The notes beneath the pieces are model-generated. The model was given only the letters and a program-made list of their open reading frames with translations. It made no database searches and had not been told where the DNA came from. A DNA stretch of 64,000 bases from Toxonevra muliebris. Its lineage: Eukaryota; Arthropoda; Insecta; Diptera; Pallopteridae. Of the stretch, positions 60,261-64,000 are shown piece by piece. The stretch covers positions 99,075,340-99,139,339 of the forward strand of contig OY829326.1 of the NCBI GenBank assembly GCA_963691655.1. Reading direction: 5' to 3'. Both the position numbers and the translations under genes were made by a program. The number at the start of each line of letters is the position of its first letter. Positions within the stretch are counted from its first letter, which is position 1.

Positions 60261-63200
60261 TATATGACCAAATCAAATTCAGTTTAAAATTTGGACCATT
60301 CAAGTTCTTAATAAGAGGTAGTGCTGAATTGGGTTAAGATTTTAAAATTTTTGGTTTAAATTCTAAGATAACAATTTTTTGCATTTTAAAACAGGAATCA
60401 CTAGAATTAAAACCAAACTCTAATGAATTTTAAAAGATTTTGAATAAAAAATTAAAACTAATTATATTAAAGTTTTTAAAAAACAATTTTGTTTTTTATT
60501 TAATTTTTTTGTTTTCTGTCTTACTATAACTTTTTTCGTCAACATAAAACAAAATTTTTTAGCCTCCAAAAGTAAACAACTCGAACCGATGTTTTTCTCC
60601 CTTTTTCTTATTCATCATATTTTGCCAAGACAAGGCAGCCATTAAAGTATTTGTATCTCTCTTTTAACTCATTCATACCCAATGTTGCGTATATGCAACA
60701 TTTACTTTAATGAGGCATAAAATAGGTATTTAACAAATTTCACTTATAATAATATATGCATTCAGTTCTGTAAGGTATTCTTCGCGTTTGCCAAACATTT
60801 GAAATTTTTTGCTTATGCCATTTTTTTTTTAATGTTTTGTCTTTGAAGTTCAGCAAAAAACCTAAGCGCAAAAATTTGTAGTAAAATCTTTTGCACTATT
60901 TTTTGAAAAAAAATATGTTTAATTAGTAATCTAATTAGTAATCTAAGTGGAAATTTTGTTTATCAGATGTGTTTATAAAAGATAGGAGAATATGAAAATC
61001 AAAAAATTGGAGAAAAAAGTTATCCAGTGGTTGTCTACAGCTTCATAGCTATGTTTTTTAACCTTTAATAAAGGACAAACAAATCAATGTAGAAACAAGA
61101 AATTTGGTGTCATGATTATGGAAGACCTAAGTAACGATAATTTTTAAACAAACTGTTTCTATTAAGCCCCATTATAATTCGGGAGTCAAAGGGTTAAAGT
61201 AACTTCTTATAGATTTTAAACTTTTCGTACTAGATTCTTAACGTTTTGGTTTTAATTTTACCTTCTCTGGATTAAATTAATTTAGTTTATTAACTGTTTT
61301 AAAATTGAGTCCAAAAAAGTTTGGCTTAAAAAAAATAAACCCAAATTTTTTACCGTGTACTAAATAGATTTTTAACCACAACATAATCGTTGCTTGTGGG
61401 ACCAAATCAAAATCGCGCCAGTCTGAAAAACAACATTTAGATGAAGAAGAATATTGCTGTTGCTTGCTGACTTTCATATTTTCAGAATCATTTTTTTCAA
61501 AACACACAACATTATCCGGTGTCGCTGGTGTATCAATATCTAACTTTTTTTTACCTTTTATGTATGCACCATCGCTCTCTTAATCCACTTCAAGAGATAT
61601 TTTTGCTAACATCGATTTTTCAAAACAATTTCAATATCAAGCAAGATACGTAAATTCTTAAAGGGGTTTTTGGCAATGCATTTTTAATAATAAATTAAAT
61701 TTTTGTGTGCGACTGAAATAAAAAAAAAAAAAAAACGCAAAACAGAAATTATAAAGATATTTAATAAAGAGTTACATTTTGGCTCGCTAGTTAAGAGAAT
61801 GGATTACGGAATTTAAGACTAGAATAACTTATTCTGAAATGAAAAAAAAAAAATTAAAAATGTTATATACTTCGGATTTGTGTTCAGTTAGTTTATTCAT
61901 GGCCTTCTTAAGTTATTTTTAAATTTTAAAATATTTTTATTCACTTTCCTAAAAATTTTGTTTTTGAAGTGTTTTTTGTTTCAATTGGTTAGATTAGGGA
62001 AAAATCGCCCAAAGATCGAATAAAGCTTGCATGATACATTACTAGTCAACGTTTTAATAAATTAAAAAAAAATGAAACTAAGTTTCATGCCTTTTGTTTT
62101 AAAAAACTGGATGTTGTTGATCAATATATCAAGCAGTTGTGTCAGAATGGATTATGAGAAAATTAACTGGAAGAAATACTTTTTTTTTACTTGCAAAGAA
62201 AACTAAGGTTTTGAGTTTCAAGTAAGATAATCTTCCATTTTGTTTTTTTGTTTGTTTTTTGGAAAATCATTAAAGTGTTATCCTTATATTAGACCAAAAC
62301 TTATAAGAGAACTAAGTCCAAAAAGAAACGCTTAAAGAAACTTAAACCAAATTGAAAGCAAATGTTTGCATAGAGAATTTGTTAGTTTAATAAAACCATT
62401 TCAATCAAAAATTAATTTTTTTGAAAGTTATGTTATAATGAAAAACTTGTTTTATTAAGTTCTCACATTAACATGCTACATATGTGAAATATGGTCTTTC
62501 CATGCGCACATTAAATTTAGTATACCCAAGTCACACCACTACTTTTATATAGATATGCATATATGTATGCATTTAGAAGCACATGAAACTTCAAGGATGT
62601 TAAAGTAACGTAAAAAATAGCAGCATAAAAATTGCTGCACATTTTATGCAGAGACATTTCTCCAGTAAAAAATATTAAAATGTGTAACTATATACAACTA
62701 TAGCACTTTTGCATATACATAGTATATATCCACGTTAAAGTATGAGAATATGTACATAGATTACAACGATAATGATTTTCTTGCCAGACATTTTTTGTAT
62801 ACACATTTATTTTCAAAACATTTTCATGCCAGCATACGTAATTTTCCGAAACCTTCACTTCCATTCCGCTACATTTCTACACTTACTTTGCGCCTTATAG
62901 TATGCTAAGAAAATTGTGTAATGTCTGCAACGAACTAGCACAAGTAGAGACATACATATACATTTAAAAATGTTTGTATGTATAAGATTATTATGTGCTA
63001 GTGTTGGTGGCAATGTTTGGAGACTTGTCATTTTTCCTAATGTCGTTGTTGGTTGATTTTTTTTGTTGCTATTATTGTTGTTAAAGCAAAAAAAAAAAAA
63101 AAAAAATACCAAACAAAAAAGTAAACAGAGTGAAAATTTTTCAACGAAAAAAACATAGAAATTATTTCTTTTTTATTTCAGCTGTAAGCAAGAAAAAAAC

Positions 63201-64000
63201 ATACATACAGCGTTTCAATAGCAATAGAAGCCAAAAGAGATTATCAAACTAATGCAGTACTTTTTTTTGTTCGTTTTTTCTTCATATTTTTAGGTTTCTG
63301 TTGAGTTTTGGCACATTTAGCTGTATGCTTTTTTTATGTATTTTTTTTTTTGTATGGTTTTGGTTTTACATTGGCCATTTCTGTTTCCTGTCTTTTAGTT
63401 ATTTTTGGCATTTAAGTGAGCGGTCAATTACATGAGTAAACTCATGCATATAAACAAACACACACACACACTCACATGCACAGTGAAAGAAAGAAGAAGA
63501 TGAAAGCACATAAACACATACATACTCTCATACATTTAAGTATTTGCTTCTACTTGTAGTTGTGTACATATTTCTTCTTTAATGATACGAGTGGGTAGTA
63601 GCCAGTAAATAGCAAGCTCAAGTATTGGGGAGGAGTGTGAACCGAGGACCCTTCAATATATTTTTACACACGCTTCTGGTATATTTTTAGGGATTTTCTT
63701 TTATTTACTGTTTTCATGTTATTTCTTCTTTTTTATATTTTTTCGGTGGATCTCACTGTTTCCTTTTCTTTCTACATTTCATTATTATATTTTTTTAATA
63801 TTTTTTTTTTTTTTGTCGTTCTGGTGCTTTAATAATTTTGAAGAGTAGAAAAACTGTGCCAATTGTCGGAGCGCGTGTATTAAATACGCTGAGGAGAAAC
63901 AAAAAAGCAAATGAAAGCAAAAAAAAAAATATACAAAAAAATAGGGAAAAGAAATAAATATGAATTATTTTTGTTAATGTATTTCATGCTGAAATGCGAA
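60261..64000. other. AT-rich non-coding stretch
   Basis: No gene is seen. TTAACTCATTCATACCC at 60,666-60,682 and TCAAAGGGTTAA at 61,184-61,195 could be the decayed ends of another TTAA element. Simple repeats include TACATA-type words at 62,700-62,760 and 62,950-62,990, a poly-A run at 63,088-63,106 and (AC)n at 63,460-63,471. TTTTTTATTTCAG at 63,169-63,181 resembles a splice acceptor without exon context. Confidence 0.5.

Noticed and set aside
60666..61195. 530-bp TTAA element
   Set aside because: The ends match too weakly (TTAACTCATTCATACCC against TTAACCCTTTGACTCCC) to call without other copies.
3..63990. CRISPR array or bacterial gene cluster
   Set aside because: No regularly spaced identical repeats with unique spacers, no operon-like coding; the sequence is plainly animal.

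Overview
The window reads as non-coding DNA (intergenic and/or long introns) from a higher fly. It is strongly AT-rich and full of poly-A/poly-T runs. It also carries short GT, AC, TA, CAA and TATG microsatellites and 'catatgtatgtat'-type words of the sort common in schizophoran Diptera. One retroposon body (59,161-59,196) contains a sequence I associate with tephritid fruit flies, so a tephritid is my best guess; this is recall, not a search. I find no intact host protein gene, no rRNA, no functional tRNA gene and no CRISPR. Nearly every coding-like signal is a broken transposable element.

Layout. 0-5 kb: two 3' fragments of a LINE with an RNase H domain (minus strand), a 30-bp minisatellite in a GACTTCA-rich block, and a cluster of small hairpins near 4.2-4.5 kb. 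5-10 kb: AT-rich DNA, a GC-richer degenerate repeat (7.7-7.9 kb), and a DNA transposon relic with about 180-200 bp inverted repeats (8,291-9,358). 10.8-11.9 kb: a degenerate array of 'GACCAAA' words whose opposite-strand counterpart lies at 24.9-26.65 kb. 13.7-19.1 kb: a TE graveyard with a tRNA-like SINE fragment, a plus-strand LINE split by a minus-strand LINE, another minus-strand RT fragment, and a decayed Tc1-like transposon. 21.5-22.4 kb: about 0.9 kb of almost pure pyrimidine. 27.4-28.9 kb: a TTAA-flanked hairpin MITE and a LINE 3' end. 32.8-36.2 kb: a TTAA-bounded repeat with a second copy at 44.3-45.4 kb, a small TTAA MITE, and an unusual element with about 0.5 kb inverted repeats around two orphan ORFs. 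37.4-40.7 kb: a minus-strand LINE and a DD37E-type Tc1/mariner element with both ends. 45.9-46.1 kb: a possible piggyBac N-terminal fragment. 49-54.1 kb: an AT-rich stretch with a degenerate tandem duplication, ending at a perfect splice-donor consensus; it may be the 5' non-coding part of a plus-strand gene. 56-60.3 kb: further hairpin elements and a 446-bp composite retroposon. 60.3-64 kb: unremarkable AT-rich DNA.

The most interesting object is the composite retroposon at 58,949-59,394. It has two tRNA-like heads, an intervening body and a 3' tail matching the 3' end of the RNase H LINEs in this window, all bounded by a perfect 11-bp target-site duplication. It therefore looks like a dimeric SINE mobilised as one unit by a LINE partner whose decayed copies lie at 440-665 and 28,198-28,850.
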